Assembly (NCBI RefSeq): GCF_001758785.1
Contig: NZ_LROM01000087.1
Coordinates: 1 to 64,000, forward strand
Source of the DNA: Duganella phyllosphaerae
GTDB taxonomy: Bacteria; Pseudomonadota; Gammaproteobacteria; Burkholderiales; Burkholderiaceae_D
DNA length: 64,000 bases
Reading direction: 5' to 3'
The position numbers and the translations under genes were made by a program. The notes under the pieces are model-generated. The model made no database searches, was not told the origin of the DNA, and saw only the letters and a list, made by a program, of their open reading frames with translations. Below, piece after piece: positions 9,783 to 18,060 of this stretch (positions are counted from its first letter, which is position 1; each line of letters begins with the position of its first letter).

Positions 9783-10127
9783 ATGAGAACAGGTGGAATC
9801 GATAGCAGCCAGATCCAGTCGATGATCGCGCAGCTGAAGGCGCACGCCACGCGCCCGCAGCTCACGCCGCCCGTGGTGCAGACCGAAACGGTGGCCGCGC
9901 CCAAGGCCGAATTCTCGGACGCACTGAAAACCGCGCTCGACTCGGTCAACGCGGCCCAGGTGAAATCGAGCGACATGGGCAAGCGCTTCGCCATGGGCGA
10001 CGACAGCGTCAGCCTGTCGGACCTGATGATCACGATGCAGAAGTCGAGCATCAACTTCCAGGCCGCGATCCAGGTCCGTAACAAGCTGGTCACCGCATAC
10101 CACGACATCATGAACATGCAAGTCTAG
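9783..10127 (+). CDS. fliE: Flagellar hook-basal body protein FliE
   Basis: This 114-residue protein has the FliE core: FSDALKTALDSVNAAQ, then SLSDLMITMQKSSINFQAAI and a C-terminal RNKLVTAYHDIMNMQV. FliE joins the MS-ring to the proximal rod. The ATG at 9783 is chosen because AGGAG at 9773-9777 lies five bases ahead. An in-frame GTG at 9777 overlaps that ribosome-binding site and is unlikely. The gene is divergent from fliF, with a 252-bp gap. I found no convincing sigma-54 or sigma-28 promoter in that gap. Confidence 0.95.
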   Translation: MRTGGIDSSQIQSMIAQLKAHATRPQLTPPVVQTETVAAPKAEFSDALKTALDSVNAAQVKSSDMGKRFAMGDDSVSLSDLMITMQKSSINFQAAIQVRNKLVTAYHDIMNMQV

Positions 10128-10227
10128 CGGCTGCTTGAAAACACCCATGGCGTCGTTGCAGCGGCTTGCCGTGCTAACGCACTGTCTGCGCCGCTGCGCC
10201 TAGCCCCGGGCGCTTTCAAGCAGCCGC
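10127..10227. repeat. 101-nt nested palindromic element between convergent genes
   Basis: A perfect 14-bp inverted repeat (GCGGCTGCTTGAAA at 10127-10140 and its complement at 10214-10227) encloses a second one, GCAGCGGC/GCCGCTGC at 10158-10165 and 10190-10197. The element begins on the last base of the fliE stop codon and contains the stop codon of the opposing hydrolase gene. It could form one long cruciform or stem structure and act as a two-way terminator. There is no T-run, so it may instead be a dispersed palindromic repeat. Function is inferred only. Confidence 0.7.
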
Positions 10228-10860
10228 AATCAGATTTATTTTTTTGGCGCGCTGGCTGGACATGACGATATTGTCCATTTCCAGCGCCACGCCGTTTTTG
10301 ACGGCAGCGACCCAGTTGGCGGTCGTTGCCACGGCTGCAAAACTCGAATGAAACACCACGCTGAACACGCGATGGATTTCTTCCGCGCTGGCCTTGCCGG
10401 CTGCGTTCTCGTAAGGCAGCGATCCGCTCGCGTCCGCCAAAAATTCCACCTTTAGACCCGCATGCGCCGCATGGTAGATGGTGGCCGCGTCGCAGTTATG
10501 GGTCATGTAGCCGACGATGCTCAAGGTATCGATGCCGCGCGCCTGCAGCCAGCCGGCCAGGTCGGTGCCGGCAAACACGCTGGCCTGGCTTTTTTGCAGG
10601 TGGTGGTCGGCCTTGCGTGCGGCCACGTCCGGGTGCAGCGCCCAGCCATCGGAACCGGTGGCGAACACGGGCGTGCCGGCCGGTGTGGCGTGCTGTACCA
10701 CGATGACGGGCACCCCATGGACGCCGGCCGTGTCCATTGCCAGCGTGATATTGGGCAGCGAGGTGGCCACCGGCGGGTGTTCGATCGGCAGCTTGCCGGT
10801 GAAGTATTCGTTCTGGACATCGATGACGAGCAGGGCGCGGCGTGGTGCAGGGTTGGTCAT
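10216..10860 (-). CDS. Isochorismatase-family cysteine hydrolase
   Basis: This 214-residue protein opens with RALLVIDVQNEYFTGKLP, the family signature with the catalytic Asp. The Lys (near HLQKSQASVF) and the nucleophile Cys in MTHNCDAATIYHAAHAG complete an apparent Asp-Lys-Cys triad. Members hydrolyse amides or vinyl ethers (nicotinamidase, isochorismatase and related), but the substrate cannot be read from this sequence. It is divergent from a GlxA-type regulator with a 95-bp gap, a common pairing in which the regulator controls the hydrolase. It interrupts the flagellar cluster. Confidence 0.85.
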   Translation of the reverse strand: MTNPAPRRALLVIDVQNEYFTGKLPIEHPPVATSLPNITLAMDTAGVHGVPVIVVQHATPAGTPVFATGSDGWALHPDVAARKADHHLQKSQASVFAGTDLAGWLQARGIDTLSIVGYMTHNCDAATIYHAAHAGLKVEFLADASGSLPYENAAGKASAEEIHRVFSVVFHSSFAAVATTANWVAAVKNGVALEMDNIVMSSQRAKKINLIAAA

Positions 10861-10943
10861 GGCAGTTTCCTTGAAGGTTCAGTGAAAACCCATTGTCGGC
10901 CGGACAAGCCACACCAGCTAGTGGCCCGAAGGCATGGTTGCGT

Positions 10944-10949
10944 TACAAT
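10944..10949 (+). promoter_or_regulatory. -10 box TACAAT for a possibly leaderless mRNA
   Basis: TACAAT is followed by exactly six bases and then ATG at 10956. A sigma-70 start about seven bases after the -10 box would fall on or next to the A of ATG. There is no good -35 hexamer at the expected distance and no Shine-Dalgarno sequence. The same arrangement precedes greB. Confidence 0.45.
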
Positions 10950-10955
10950 CGGGCC

Positions 10956-11903
10956 ATGAGCCCAATCACAATCAAGGTGGCCGTGATCGCCTTCGGCGGC
11001 ATCACCCCGTTCCACCTGTCGGTGCCATGCCTGGTGTTCGACGCCGCCCCGGCCGGGCATTTCGACGTGCGCGTGTGCGCAGCCGATGGCACGCCGCTGG
11101 CCACCTCGGCCGGTTTCGCGATTGCCACGAGCCATGGCCTGGAAGCGCTCGACGATGCCGACCTGGTGATCATGCCATCGTGGCATGACGATTGCCGCCC
11201 GGCGCCGCCGCTGTTGCTCGCGGCCTTGCGCCGCGCCCACGAACGCGGCGCGCGCGTGGTCGGTTTGTGCCTGGGCGCATTTCCGCTGGCCGAGGCGGGC
11301 CTGTTGAACGGCAAGACAGCCACTACCCACTGGGCTTTTGCCGACCAGCTGGCACGGCGTTTTCCTCAAGTGAAGGTGGACAGCGACGTGTTGTACGTGG
11401 ACCAGGGTGCAGTGCTGACGTCGGCCGGCGTAGCGGCCGGGTTGGACTGCTGCCTGCACTTGCTGCGCCAGTTGTGCGGAGCGGAACTGGCCAACGCGGT
11501 GGCGCGCCAACTGGTGATTGCACCGCACCGCCAGGGCGGCCAGGCGCAGTTCATCGAACGGCCGCTGCCGGTCTCGCGCAGCGACGGTCGCTTTGCCGAC
11601 GTGCTGGCCTGGGTGGGCGAACGGCTCGAACACGCCCACAGCATCGACCAGCTGGCTGCGCGCGCAGCCATGAGCCGGCGCCATTTCACTCGGCACTTTC
11701 GCCAGGCAACCGGCAGTTCGTTCAAGCAGTGGCTGCTGGCGCAGCGGCTGGCGCTGGCGCGCCGCTTGCTGGAAAGCAGCGACGCCGCCATCGAGGTGGT
11801 GGCGCAGCAGGCGGGATTCGGGTCGGCGCTGTCGCTGCGCCAGCATTTCAAGGCAGCGTTGCAGCTGTCGCCGTCGGCCTACAGGAAGGGGTACAGGAAT
11901 TAG
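10956..11903 (+). CDS. GlxA-family transcriptional regulator (DJ-1/PfpI-like domain plus AraC HTH)
   Basis: This 315-residue protein has an N-terminal class I amidotransferase-like domain (about 1-185). The elbow is VVGLCLGAFPLAEAGLLNGK, with a Cys at the nucleophile position, followed by ATTHW. An AraC-type double helix-turn-helix covers about 215-312 (AARAAMSRRHFTRHFRQATG, then AQQAGFGSALSLRQHF). These regulators usually act on neighbouring amidase or hydrolase genes, here the divergent cysteine hydrolase. A TTG-started reading from 10893 adds 21 residues unlike the family, so ATG 10956 is preferred. Its stop overlaps the opposing ycgR stop. Confidence 0.9.
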   Translation: MSPITIKVAVIAFGGITPFHLSVPCLVFDAAPAGHFDVRVCAADGTPLATSAGFAIATSHGLEALDDADLVIMPSWHDDCRPAPPLLLAALRRAHERGARVVGLCLGAFPLAEAGLLNGKTATTHWAFADQLARRFPQVKVDSDVLYVDQGAVLTSAGVAAGLDCCLHLLRQLCGAELANAVARQLVIAPHRQGGQAQFIERPLPVSRSDGRFADVLAWVGERLEHAHSIDQLAARAAMSRRHFTRHFRQATGSSFKQWLLAQRLALARRLLESSDAAIEVVAQQAGFGSALSLRQHFKAALQLSPSAYRKGYRN

Positions 11904-12658
11904 CCGAGGCCGGCGATGCGGGCGTTGCGTTCGCGCTCGAGCTTGGTGATATAGCGTTGCACGTAGGCCAGCATGCTGCGCTGGATGCCGGTGAACTCGC
12001 AGCCCAGGCGGCGGTTGGTCTTGTTGTTGAGCAAGGTCATATCGAGCGAGTTGCGCACCTGCAGCGACGTGGTGACCGCGCCGATCTCGGGCAGATCGAT
12101 GCGGCAGCCGGGAAACACCTTGCCGATGGCGTCGCCCAGCAACATCTTGTTGTCGAGCAGGGCGATACCGCCGCAGCTGATGTCGGCCAGCGGGAAGCTG
12201 GTGTCGCCGCCCAGCTCATCGGGCAACGGTATGACCACCCGCACCGGGTTGGTCATGGGCGTGTTCATGCGGTAGAACTCGCGCCGTTGCAGGCGGATCA
12301 GGGTGGGCGGCACGCTGATGCGGAAGGCTGCTTCGCCTTCGTGGGTGATCGGTTCGATGCGCTCGGCGGCAAACAGGATGCGCACCTTGTCGAGCGTGGT
12401 TTCGAACGACAGCCGCTCGGCATTGGCCATGCGCTGGTTCTGCTCCTCGTCGATCGAGGTATCGAGCACCACGGTATCGCGCTGGTCGTCGACGTCCAGG
12501 ATCGAAGTCACGCACACGTCCGATTCACCCTGGATCAGCATGCGGATCAACTGGTTTTTCTGGCCGATGTTACGCAGCAGGGCGACGATCTCCTTGCGCG
12601 ATTCGATCTCGAAATCGTGCCAGTTTTCCAATTCCGCGTCCTGAAAATGAGGGTACAT
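11900..12658 (-). CDS. ycgR: Flagellar brake protein YcgR (PilZ, c-di-GMP effector)
   Basis: This 252-residue protein has the YcgR N-terminal domain (about 5-115). A PilZ domain follows with the c-di-GMP motif LQRREFYRMNTP (RxxxR) and DISCGGIALLDN ([D/N]xSxxG). YcgR binds c-di-GMP and slows the motor through FliG/MotA contacts. Two GGDEF proteins encoded in this window could supply the ligand. It follows the FlhB-like gene and ends convergently with the GlxA-type regulator, sharing 4 bp. Confidence 0.93.
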   Translation of the reverse strand: MYPHFQDAELENWHDFEIESRKEIVALLRNIGQKNQLIRMLIQGESDVCVTSILDVDDQRDTVVLDTSIDEEQNQRMANAERLSFETTLDKVRILFAAERIEPITHEGEAAFRISVPPTLIRLQRREFYRMNTPMTNPVRVVIPLPDELGGDTSFPLADISCGGIALLDNKMLLGDAIGKVFPGCRIDLPEIGAVTTSLQVRNSLDMTLLNNKTNRRLGCEFTGIQRSMLAYVQRYITKLERERNARIAGLG

Positions 12659-12673
12659 CGAAGGCCAGTCGAG

Positions 12674-13003
12674 TCAAGTATCGGTGAGGGGAACGCTGGT
12701 GTCAGGCGGCGCCGGCAGCGGCTGGCCGGACTTTTGCGCAGATTCAATATAATAAAGCCATGCCAACAGTTCCGCAATCGTGCGGTAGAGCATGGGTGGA
12801 ATTTGTTGATCGAGGTCCACGTCCATGAGCAAAGAAACAAGTTCCTTGGATTCGTGAATATGCACGCCGGCTTCCATCGCCACGCCGATGATCTGCTCGG
12901 CTACCAGGCCACGGCCCTTGGCCACCACCTTGGGCGCGGGGGCGCCGTCCTGGTAGGCCAGGGCCACCGCCTGTTGCAGCGGCTTGCGTACTTCAGTGGC
13001 CAT
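12674..13003 (-). CDS. FlhB C-terminal-like protein (EscU/YscU/HrcU family, truncated type)
   Basis: This 109-residue protein matches only the cytoplasmic C-terminal domain of the FlhB/YscU switch family: AVALAYQDGAPAPKVVAKGR, VAEQIIGVAMEAGVHIHES, and LDQQIPPMLYRTIAELLAWL. It has no membrane segments and no NPTH autocleavage site. Full-length FlhB switches export specificity together with FliK. Here the small gene overlaps the preceding FliK-like gene by 11 bp, which hints at a dedicated pair. The ATG at 13003 is chosen because the longer reading is out of frame with any homology. Confidence 0.88.
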   Translation of the reverse strand: MATEVRKPLQQAVALAYQDGAPAPKVVAKGRGLVAEQIIGVAMEAGVHIHESKELVSLLMDVDLDQQIPPMLYRTIAELLAWLYYIESAQKSGQPLPAPPDTSVPLTDT

Positions 13004-14345
13004 GCTCGGCTCCCTGGGCGCTGTCGCCATCCTGCTGGGTGATCGCCAGCGAAGAGAGCAGGGCGCCGGCGGCCGCCATGGCCGATTCGAACTGGCCGGC
13101 GTAGGCGCGCAAGGTCGTGGCCGCGTCATCGGTGTCGGTATTGAGCTGCACGTGGACCTGGTCGCCCACCATGGTCACGGTGGCGCCCACCTTGCCCAGC
13201 ATCGGCAGGCGGAAGCGCACGCCGCTGCGCCAGACCTGCTCCTGGCTCTCGGCCTCTGGCTGTTGGCGGCCGCCGTGCTGCTGGTTCTGCTCGCGCTTGA
13301 CCTCCCATTGCATTTGCTGGCCGGGCCACGCCTCGCCGTTCCACTGCACCCGGCCTTGCTCCTGGGTGTGCAACTGCTGGTTGACCATTTGCGCCGGCGT
13401 CAGGTCCGGGCCGCCGGGCCCCAGCCGCGCCAGCGCTTCGCCCGAGCGCTGCGCCAGCCGTTGCAGTTGCTGCATCTGCTGCATTTGCGGTTCGCGCATC
13501 AGGTCCGCCAGCGGCCGTTCGCCCTTGACCCACTCGGTCACGTGCGATTCGTAGAACAGCCCGCTCTTCGAGATGGTGTCGTGCAGTTTCTGGGTCAGCT
13601 TGTCGGTGTCGGGCGCGGCGTTGCCGAACAGGGCGGACTTGCCCACCAGCGCCAGTTGCGCCATCTGGCCGGCAGCCGGCAGCACCGTCGCCAGCGCGCG
13701 CGCGGTGGGACTGAGGGTCGATTGCGGCGTGGTATGGTCGAGCCCGGGCAGATCGGCGCTGGCGGTCAGCGGCGCCTTGCCCAGCAGGGTGGCGGCCAGG
13801 CTTTGCGGCCGCGTCGCTTCGGCGCCAGCGGTGCGGCCGCCCTGGGCAGCGCCGGCGGCAGTGGCTGCAGGCTGGGCATCGATGTCGGCAGCGGCGTCGG
13901 CACCGGCAGGCAGACCTGGCTGGACATTACCGGGCAAACCCGCGCCGCGTGCCGCACCCGGCAACGCGGCCGGCGCGGTTTGCGACGGCAGACCGGCGGC
14001 CTGGCCGTCGCCGCCGTCGGGATAGACCACGGTGGCGCCGGCGGTGCCGGTGCCGAACTGGAAGGTGGGGCGAGGGGAGGCGCTGAGCACGGTCAGCGAG
14101 ACTTCGGCGCCGACCTTGACGTCGGCCGGCAACATCATGCGCACGTTCTGCTCGGCGACCTTGACCAGCGCGCTGCCGTCGCTGAACTTCGATTGCACCA
14201 CCGCCGGCACGTTCTGGCCAACCAGGCCTTGCAGTGCTTTTTGCAGCGCGACCTGGCCCTGGCGGCCATCGCCCACCGCGACGCCGGTGCCGGCGCCGTC
14301 CGATTGCGCTACCGGCCGGACGCTGGCGTCAATGCGCGGCAACAT
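12993..14345 (-). CDS. FliK-like hook-length control protein (second copy)
   Basis: This 450-residue protein has a long, Ala/Gly-rich low-complexity middle (about 95-220). The C-terminal part contains MVNQQLHTQEQGRVQWNGEA and FRLPMLGKVGATVTMVGDQV, matching the C-terminal region of flagellar hook-length control relatives. It differs from the fliK at 2373-3905. It lies between fliT and the FlhB-like gene and overlaps the latter. A role in export or in regulating hook or filament assembly is likely but not shown. Confidence 0.75.
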   Translation of the reverse strand: MLPRIDASVRPVAQSDGAGTGVAVGDGRQGQVALQKALQGLVGQNVPAVVQSKFSDGSALVKVAEQNVRMMLPADVKVGAEVSLTVLSASPRPTFQFGTGTAGATVVYPDGGDGQAAGLPSQTAPAALPGAARGAGLPGNVQPGLPAGADAAADIDAQPAATAAGAAQGGRTAGAEATRPQSLAATLLGKAPLTASADLPGLDHTTPQSTLSPTARALATVLPAAGQMAQLALVGKSALFGNAAPDTDKLTQKLHDTISKSGLFYESHVTEWVKGERPLADLMREPQMQQMQQLQRLAQRSGEALARLGPGGPDLTPAQMVNQQLHTQEQGRVQWNGEAWPGQQMQWEVKREQNQQHGGRQQPEAESQEQVWRSGVRFRLPMLGKVGATVTMVGDQVHVQLNTDTDDAATTLRAYAGQFESAMAAAGALLSSLAITQQDGDSAQGAEHGH

Positions 14346-14359
14346 GGCGCGCCCCTGCT

Positions 14360-14686
14360 TTAGACGTTGCCGTAGGCGTTAACCACGCGCCGTTCGGTAC
14401 CGGTGGAGCTGATCAGCTTGGACAATTGCGCCATCCACGGCATGGTGAGGTCGCGGATCTGGCGGTCGGCGTTGAGCATCTGGCGGATCAGCTCGATCTT
14501 GCGTTCGCGGTCAGCGCCGGTCATCGGCTGGGCCGGCTCGGTGCGCAGCGCCTGCACATGCACGGCCACGCGCTGTTCGAGCGCGACCAGCGTGTCCCAG
14601 TCGCTGGCGCTGGCGGCCTGCACCATCTGTTCGGTCAGGGCGGCCATGGCGGCGTAGGCGGATAAAGCTTCTTGATTCGTCATCAT
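14360..14686 (-). CDS. fliT: Flagellar protein FliT (FliD chaperone)
   Basis: This 108-residue, mostly helical protein contains AALTEQMVQAASASDWDTLV and RKIELIRQMLNADRQIRDLT, the conserved FliT pattern (a length of about 110-120 is usual). FliT binds the cap protein FliD and, in enteric bacteria, also FlhDC. It lies 3 bp after fliS in the fliD-S-T order. The assignment is supported by both length and position. Confidence 0.88.
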   Translation of the reverse strand: MMTNQEALSAYAAMAALTEQMVQAASASDWDTLVALEQRVAVHVQALRTEPAQPMTGADRERKIELIRQMLNADRQIRDLTMPWMAQLSKLISSTGTERRVVNAYGNV

Positions 14687-14689
14687 GGG

Positions 14690-15127
14690 TCAAACGCTCG
14701 CAAAGTTGGCAGGTTGGGGGCGGCCGGTGGCGGCAGGCGTGTCGGCGATCGCATTCCAGGCGTCGCGCAGTTCGATCAGCAGGCGCTGGACTTCTTCGAC
14801 CACGGCCGCATCGCTCTGGATATTGGCAGTGAGCAGGCGCCCGCTCATGTATTCGTACAGGGAATCGAGCCCCTCGGCGATCTCGCCGCCGGCCTTTTTA
14901 TCGAGCGCGGCGCGCAGGCCGCTGTCGATGATCAGGATGGCCTTGGACAGCGACTTGCCCTTCTCGGCAATATTGCCGCTGCGGATGGCGCCCAATGCGC
15001 TGTTGAGCGCGACCAGCGCGCCGTCGAACAGCATGACGATCAGCTTGTGGGGGCTGGCGGCAACAACGCCGGTTTCCATGCCAACCTTGGCATAGGCATG
15101 CACGCCAGTTTGTCGAGATCCAAACAT
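14690..15127 (-). CDS. fliS: Flagellar export chaperone FliS
   Basis: This 145-residue protein contains SPHKLIVMLFDGALVALNSA, the FliS signature helix, and LYEYMSGRLLTANIQSD. FliS binds the flagellin C-terminus in the cytoplasm and prevents premature polymerisation. It lies 24 bp after fliD and 3 bp before fliT. Family length is about 130-145. Confidence 0.95.
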   Translation of the reverse strand: MFGSRQTGVHAYAKVGMETGVVAASPHKLIVMLFDGALVALNSALGAIRSGNIAEKGKSLSKAILIIDSGLRAALDKKAGGEIAEGLDSLYEYMSGRLLTANIQSDAAVVEEVQRLLIELRDAWNAIADTPAATGRPQPANFASV

Positions 15128-15151
15128 ACTCTGTCTCCTGTGAGTGGGACG

Positions 15152-17848
15152 TTACTTTACTGAGGCCAGTGAGGCCAATTGCTGCGTCAGAAACGATTGG
15201 GTGCTGTTCAAGTTCGCGATCATGGTGTCGAGTGCCGAATACTGCTTGCGGTAGCGCGCCTCCACCTCCACCAGCCGGGCTGCGAATTTATCGCGCTGTG
15301 CCGTGATGCCCTTGACCGCGTCGTTGAGTCCCTTGGTGCGGCTGGTGATGGCCCCGCCAGCACCGAGATAACCGGATGCCAGGGTATTGAGCTGGTAAGC
15401 GTAGCCCTGGGAAAAACCGAAGGAGCCGCGCGCACCGGTGGTTTCGCCGGCCACGGTCAGCTTGAGGCCTTCGACCGGACCGCCAGGCATGCCGGTCAGG
15501 GTTTGACCGTCGCCGCTGGCGGCGTATTCACCGATGGTGCCGGCCACGTCCTTGCCCTTGACCGAGGTGCCGGTGCCAAACACGGCCGAGGTATCGGTGC
15601 CGGTGGTCATGGTAATGCTGATGTTGGACTTCGAGCCGTAATTGGTCGATTCCAGCTTGAGCTTGCCATCGGTCCCCACCGTGGCCGCCACGGTCGAGCC
15701 CTTCGACGAAAAAGCAGACACCCCATTGATCGACGACTGCAACGCGGCGGCCAGTTGCGATGGGTTGTAACTACCTTCCGGAATGCTGATGGTGGCCGTG
15801 TTGGAAGCCGAGGTGGGCTCGGTGTCGTCGAGCGTGACACTCCAGGTCGTATTAGCACCAATGACTGTCTCTGCCGGCAATACATTGGTCCCCTGCAAAG
15901 TCCCCTTGGTGGCCAGCTGCGTGATATTGATTGCGTAGTCGCCAGCGCCGGTTTTGGAGGTGGAGCTGACAAACTTGATATCGGGGTCGGTACTGCGGCC
16001 AACGGCCGCAAACAGGCCGGCGATATCGTTGTAGTTGTTGTCGATGGCTTTTTGCAGCTTGCTGTTGTCGAGCACCAGGCTGCCGTCCTTCTGGAACGCA
16101 ATGCCGATCTGCGACAAGCTGGTCAGGCTAGTGCCTTGCAGCCCCGTCAGGCTGGCCGTCATCTGGCGGCGGATGGTCGCTTGCAGGTTGCGCAAGGTCG
16201 AATCGCCGAGCAACGGACCGCCAGTCTTGGTTTCTTCGTTGTAGCCGCCCAGCGACGTGAATTGATTGTTGAGATCGTTGTACGCCTTGACGAAGCCGTT
16301 GACCGAGGTGGTCAACGCCGCCGTGTCCTTGTTGACCGCCAGCGTGGAATTGCCGGTCTTGATCGCATTGATGGTCACTCCGGTGATCGCGCCCGAAATG
16401 GTGTTGCTCGAACTGGTCACGTCGATGCCGTTGACGGTGGCCTTGGTGTCGGATGCGGCCATTTTCTGGTTCATGTTCTGCACGCCGCCCGGATCGTAGC
16501 TGAGCAAATCGACCAAAGCCGGATCGGGCGGTTCGCCATTGGTGCCTGCCAGCGTGATCTTCATGGTGGAGCTTTCGCCGGTGCTCGTCGACGTCAGGAT
16601 CAGGCGGTTGGGCTTGGCATCGGTGCCGCTGGAGCCATCCGAGACGATGCTGGCGGTCACACCGAAACCACCCTTGTTGATCGCATTGACGATCTCTTGC
16701 AGCGAATTGTTGGTGCTGTCGATGACGACGTTGCCGCTGGTGCGGTCGCTATCGGCCGTAAAAACAGCATCCTGGTAAGCGCCACCCACGCCGGGCGTGA
16801 GGCCAGCGCCGGCCGGATTGCTGCCAGCCACGCTGATCGGACTGCCGTCGTTGGAAATGAGCGAGATCGACCCCACCGCCGTGGTGCTGGAACCGATGTT
16901 AGCCTGGCCGCCGCTGTTGCCGATGCCGCCCGTGACACTGCCCGAGACCGCTTCGGCGATGGCCACATTGCTGCCGTCTGCATTGGTAAAGCGCAAGGTG
17001 CCATCAGCGGCCGTACCGCTTACCGTAATGTTGGCGTCGGCCAGCGCGCGCGCCACCGACGTGTTGCCGGTCAGTGCTGCGTCGATCGAGGCGGCGGTCA
17101 CCGCTCCGGTTGCGCCCCCGGCCACGTTTTCGCCCTGGACCGCGATTTCCACGCCACCGACCGACAGTGAATAGGTGCCGCCGCCGCTGGTGTCGACATT
17201 GCCGAAGTTGGACGCGCCGGCGTTGCCGAACAACGTGGCGCTGGTGACCGTGGGGGCCGCCTTGGCCGACACGCCGGTGGTGGAACTCTTGGCGTTGATG
17301 GCGTCGGCCAGCAGGCGGGCGCTGCGCGTGGTGCCGTCGGTGGCGATCGCGGTGCCGTTGATCGACAGCGCACCGGGCGTCAGGCCGCCCGTGCTCAGGC
17401 TGGCGCCAAGCGCAGTGCCGTTGATGCCGAACGTGCCCTTGCTGACCGTGCCCAGCGAAAAATTGATGGTGGTCTTGGCGCCAACGCCGATCGCGGCCGT
17501 GGTGGACTTGAAACCATTGGACGCGAGCGTTTGCGGCTGCGCCACCTGGGTCACATTAATCTTGTAGGAGCCGGCTTTGGCCGTGCCGTTGGCGGTGGCA
17601 TTGAAGATCGACGCGTCGCCGGGCAGCGCGGACATGGTCTGGAAGCTGCCGAGCGACGTCAGGCCCGACAGCGCCGACTGGAAGGTACCCAGCGCGCCTG
17701 ACAGGTTGCCAAACGCCGATACCTGGCCGAGGGCGCTGGCCGACTTCTTGTCGTACTGCGCCAGCGGCGCCGACTCGACCGTCATCAGCTTGCTGATGAT
17801 GTCGTTGATCGGAAGCCCGGATCCAATGTTAGGGGTCGAGATAGCCAC
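15152..17848 (-). CDS. fliD: Flagellar filament cap protein FliD, unusually long
   Basis: This 898-residue protein has the FliD N-terminal domain (GSGLPINDIISKLMTVESAP, with coiled coil) and the C-terminal domain (about 650-898, ending SVK) with LGGYNEETKTGGPLLGDST. Typical FliD is 450-680 residues. The extra length is in the surface-exposed middle (about 100-450), a Gly/Ser/Thr/Ala-rich, flagellin-like region. FliD caps the filament and folds incoming flagellin. A sigma-28 promoter lies 35-61 bp upstream. The start MAISTPNIGS is preceded by CAGGAGTG. Confidence 0.95.
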   Translation of the reverse strand: MAISTPNIGSGLPINDIISKLMTVESAPLAQYDKKSASALGQVSAFGNLSGALGTFQSALSGLTSLGSFQTMSALPGDASIFNATANGTAKAGSYKINVTQVAQPQTLASNGFKSTTAAIGVGAKTTINFSLGTVSKGTFGINGTALGASLSTGGLTPGALSINGTAIATDGTTRSARLLADAINAKSSTTGVSAKAAPTVTSATLFGNAGASNFGNVDTSGGGTYSLSVGGVEIAVQGENVAGGATGAVTAASIDAALTGNTSVARALADANITVSGTAADGTLRFTNADGSNVAIAEAVSGSVTGGIGNSGGQANIGSSTTAVGSISLISNDGSPISVAGSNPAGAGLTPGVGGAYQDAVFTADSDRTSGNVVIDSTNNSLQEIVNAINKGGFGVTASIVSDGSSGTDAKPNRLILTSTSTGESSTMKITLAGTNGEPPDPALVDLLSYDPGGVQNMNQKMAASDTKATVNGIDVTSSSNTISGAITGVTINAIKTGNSTLAVNKDTAALTTSVNGFVKAYNDLNNQFTSLGGYNEETKTGGPLLGDSTLRNLQATIRRQMTASLTGLQGTSLTSLSQIGIAFQKDGSLVLDNSKLQKAIDNNYNDIAGLFAAVGRSTDPDIKFVSSTSKTGAGDYAINITQLATKGTLQGTNVLPAETVIGANTTWSVTLDDTEPTSASNTATISIPEGSYNPSQLAAALQSSINGVSAFSSKGSTVAATVGTDGKLKLESTNYGSKSNISITMTTGTDTSAVFGTGTSVKGKDVAGTIGEYAASGDGQTLTGMPGGPVEGLKLTVAGETTGARGSFGFSQGYAYQLNTLASGYLGAGGAITSRTKGLNDAVKGITAQRDKFAARLVEVEARYRKQYSALDTMIANLNSTQSFLTQQLASLASVK

Positions 17849-17882
17849 GTTGCACTCCTGTGTAAACCAATAATATAAGGCA

Positions 17883-17909
17883 ATAACGGCAGAATCAAAC
17901 CGGACTTGA
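17883..17909 (-). promoter_or_regulatory. Sigma-28 (FliA) promoter for fliD
   Basis: On the minus strand TCAAGTCC is followed by an 11-base spacer and GCCGTTAT. The spacer equals the sigma-28 consensus (TAAAGTTT-N11-GCCGATAA), with 5 of 8 and 6 of 8 matching bases. Transcription would start about 28 nt before the fliD ATG. fliD and downstream fliS-fliT are expected late flagellar genes. Confidence 0.7.
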
Positions 17910-18015
17910 GAGGGAAGAATACCAGTCAGTTCCCACTTAGCGGAAGAAAGTCGGGTTGACTGTGATGCCGTTGCGGCGCGGGGAGGGCGGCATGCCTGAA
18001 TCAGCTTGCCATATG

Positions 18016-18048
18016 GAAGAAAAGAACGGCGCGCGCAAGGCGCGCCGT
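18016..18048 (-). terminator. Rho-independent terminator after flaG
   Basis: On the minus strand a 9-bp perfect stem (ACGGCGCGC / GCGCGCCGT, 5-nt loop) is followed by TCTTTTCTTC. It lies 13 bp after the flaG stop codon and separates flaG from fliD. Confidence 0.75.
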
Positions 18049-18060
18049 GGTGCTGCGGAT

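Noticed and set aside
9777-10127. fliE starting at GTG 9777
   Set aside because: The GTG overlaps the AGGAG ribosome-binding site that serves ATG 9783.
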